A stretch of DNA of 6,412 bases, taken from an uncultured Mailhella sp. GTDB taxonomy: Bacteria; Desulfobacterota; Desulfovibrionia; Desulfovibrionales; Desulfovibrionaceae. Positions 5,084 through 6,412 of this stretch are shown here, piece by piece (the first letter of the stretch is position 1; every line of letters starts with the position of its first letter). The stretch lies in assembly GCA_905192935.1 (NCBI GenBank), contig CAJJMX010000101.1, forward strand, positions 1-6,412, given 5' to 3'. The translations under genes and the position numbers were made by a program. The notes beneath the pieces were generated by a model. The model was not told the DNA's origin, ran no database searches, and worked only from the letters and a program-made list of their open reading frames with translations.

Positions 5084-6310
5084 TCAGCGCAGGATCTCGG
5101 CAAACACCTGCTGTCCGGCGTACAGCCCTTCGCTGTTCTCCGGGCAGACCACGAGGGCGTCGGCGGTCACAAGGCCGGAAATGAGGCCCGAAGGCGCGGT
5201 GACGGGCTCGGCTGTCCAGCCCTCCGCCGTGCGCGAGAGCTTCACGCGGATGAAGTCCCTGCGGCCCTGCGCCGAAGCCACGCCCCGGGAGAGCACGGCC
5301 TCGACGCCGGCGGGCACGGGCTCCTTCTCCCCCTGAAGATGCCTGAGCAGCGGCGCAAGAAAGACGTGGGCGCACACGAGCGCGCTCGAGACGTGTCCGG
5401 GCAGGCCCATGAGGCACGTCCTGCCGGAGCGGGCCAGGATGAAGGGCTTGCCGGGACTGATGGCCGCGCCGTGCACCAGAAGCTCACCGCCGGGCATGGA
5501 ACGGAAGATGTCCACGGTATGATCGCGCATGCCTGCCGAGGAGCCGCCCGAAAGCAGCACCACGTCGGCCCATTCCAGGGCATGGCGCACGGCCGCCTCA
5601 AGCTTTTTCACGTCGTCGCGCACAAGGCCGTCCAGACGCACCTCGGCGCCCCCGGTGCGGCACAGCGCCGCAAGAGAATGGGAATTCACGTCCCGCACCT
5701 GTCCGGGGCGCGGCTTCTCCTCGAAGGGCACCACCTCGTCGCCCGTGGAAATGATGGCCACGCGCGGACGCCTTCTCACCGGCACCTGCGTCTGCCCGAG
5801 CGCGGCCAGAAGACCGATTTCCTGAGGACGAAGACGCGTTCCCGCCTTGATGAGCGTGCTGCCGGCGGCAGCGTCCTCGTCGTGCTCGAGCACATGGTCG
5901 CCCGGCGCCTGCGTGCGCACGAGCTCCACCAGATTTTCTCCCGCAGGCCGGGAATACTCCACCATGACCACGCAATCCGCGCCCTCGGGCAGCATGCCGC
6001 CCGTCAGTATGCGCGCACACTGGCCCTCGCCTATGGAAAATTCCGGGGCCCTGCCCATGGGACAGTCGCCCACGCACTCCAGAAGCGCCGGAGACCCTTC
6101 CTGCGCGCCGAACACGTCCCGCGCGCGCACGGCGTACCCGTCCACGGTGGAACGGTCGAAGCCGGGCAGATCTTCGGGAGCCGTCCAGTCCCGCGCAAGA
6201 GATCGGCCCGCGCCCTCGTCCAGCGGAACGCTCTCTTCTTCCAGAGGCTCAAAGGTTCCGACGAGCGACAGCACCTCGTCCACAGACTTCAGCGTAAGAA
6301 AGGACTTCAT
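5084..6310 (-). CDS. moeA: Molybdopterin molybdenumtransferase MoeA
   Basis: This 408-residue protein has the usual MoeA length and inserts Mo or W into adenylated molybdopterin in the cytoplasm. Landmarks with E. coli equivalents by eye are TVDGYAVR (Asp57 = D59), LTGGMLPEGAD (Thr103 = T100), HDED (Asp146 = D142), STGDE (Glu192 = E188), VRDD (Asp232 = D228) and SGGSSAGMRDHT (Asp263 = D259). Deviations are LEHD where E. coli has RRRG, Ser285 in ISPGKP where E. coli has Lys279, and GLPGHVSS (302-309) where E. coli has GLPGNPVS. The N-terminus FLTLKSVDEV resembles YLTMKTPDEA of the MoeA-PBP protein, supporting the starts of both. The ATG at 6310 has GGGAG (6316-6320) five bases upstream. A likely promoter with a near-palindrome lies at 6335-6351, and an intrinsic terminator follows the gene. 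Whether it handles W or Mo cannot be read from sequence. Confidence 0.94.
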   Translation of the reverse strand: MKSFLTLKSVDEVLSLVGTFEPLEEESVPLDEGAGRSLARDWTAPEDLPGFDRSTVDGYAVRARDVFGAQEGSPALLECVGDCPMGRAPEFSIGEGQCARILTGGMLPEGADCVVMVEYSRPAGENLVELVRTQAPGDHVLEHDEDAAAGSTLIKAGTRLRPQEIGLLAALGQTQVPVRRRPRVAIISTGDEVVPFEEKPRPGQVRDVNSHSLAALCRTGGAEVRLDGLVRDDVKKLEAAVRHALEWADVVLLSGGSSAGMRDHTVDIFRSMPGGELLVHGAAISPGKPFILARSGRTCLMGLPGHVSSALVCAHVFLAPLLRHLQGEKEPVPAGVEAVLSRGVASAQGRRDFIRVKLSRTAEGWTAEPVTAPSGLISGLVTADALVVCPENSEGLYAGQQVFAEILR

Positions 6311-6334
6311 GACTTCTCCCGGGTAAATGAAATG

Positions 6335-6351
6335 ATACTGTGCGCAGTATA
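6335..6351 (-). promoter_or_regulatory. Likely moeA promoter -10 with overlapping palindromic operator
   Basis: Bases 6335-6350 read ATACTGTGCGCAGTAT, a palindrome except for one central mismatched pair. Read on the minus strand, the outer half gives TATACT (6346-6351), a good sigma-70 -10 element, 35 bases before the moeA ATG. The upstream side is a T-rich tract without a good -35 match, as might be seen at an activator-dependent or weak promoter. An operator lying over the -10 would suit a repressor. The Desulfovibrionales tungstate regulator TunR is one candidate, but I cannot confirm that this matches its site. No second copy was noticed in the window. Confidence 0.5.
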
Positions 6352-6412
6352 GGCTTTTGAAGGAAAAAGAAAAGCCGTCCCCGCCTTCCCGCGCACAGCG
6401 CCGGGCCGCAGC

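Noticed and set aside
2926..5184. A 752-codon open frame on the plus strand opposite moeA-PBP, rich in His, Gly and Ala
   Set aside because: It is the antisense frame of a well-conserved MoeA-PBP gene in GC-rich DNA, has no family features and no ribosome binding site of note.
6352..6376. GGCTTTT/AAAAGCC inverted repeat upstream of moeA as a terminator
   Set aside because: The stem is AT-rich with an 11-base loop and lies in the probable -35 side of the moeA promoter; there is no neighbouring stop codon in view to support a terminator.

Overview
The window is a GC-rich stretch of bacterial chromosome devoted to tungsten/molybdenum pterin enzymes. It carries the end of an aldehyde:ferredoxin oxidoreductase (AOR) gene, a MoaD-like plus ThiF/MoeB-like pair, a MoeA, and a MoeA fused to a periplasmic-binding-protein-like (PBP) domain. 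This gene mix and codon use suggest an anaerobic sulfate-reducer-type deltaproteobacterium (Desulfovibrionaceae or close kin). That assignment is an inference from gene content; no rRNA or other taxonomic marker is present.

Layout. Bases 1-1997 are a plus-strand operon: aor (5' end outside the window), moaD-like (515-763), ThiF/MoeB-like (763-1614, sharing one base with moaD), and a small gene (1644-1997) encoding only the DNA-binding N-terminal domain of an IS5-type transposase. A perfect 12-bp hairpin separates aor from moaD. A strong intrinsic terminator (2201-2238) closes the operon about 200 bases after the last stop codon. Bases 2239-2949 form a gene-free, repeat- and hairpin-rich convergent spacer, including a run of 23-24 bp imperfect tandem repeats (2791-2885). 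Bases 2950-6310 are minus-strand: moeA (5084-6310), transcribed first from a likely promoter at the right edge, then an intrinsic terminator (5046-5072), then moeA-PBP (2950-4908). A 16-bp near-palindrome lies over the likely moeA -10 element.

How the genes fit together. AOR needs a tungsten bis-pyranopterin cofactor. The MoaD-like protein ends in Gly-Gly-Gly and would carry the thiocarboxylate sulfur used to make the pterin dithiolene. The ThiF/MoeB-like protein would adenylate that tail. A MoeA protein inserts the metal. The two different MoeA proteins may divide labour between Mo and W or between metal insertion and metal sensing, but this is inference. The odd member is the solo transposase-type DNA-binding protein, which could be a domesticated regulator or an IS remnant.

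The most notable points are that solo domain, the operator-like palindrome, the hairpin that may hide the moaD ribosome binding site, the zinc-less ThiF protein, and the absence from both MoeA proteins of a lysine present in E. coli MoeA. No fully new system could be demonstrated.
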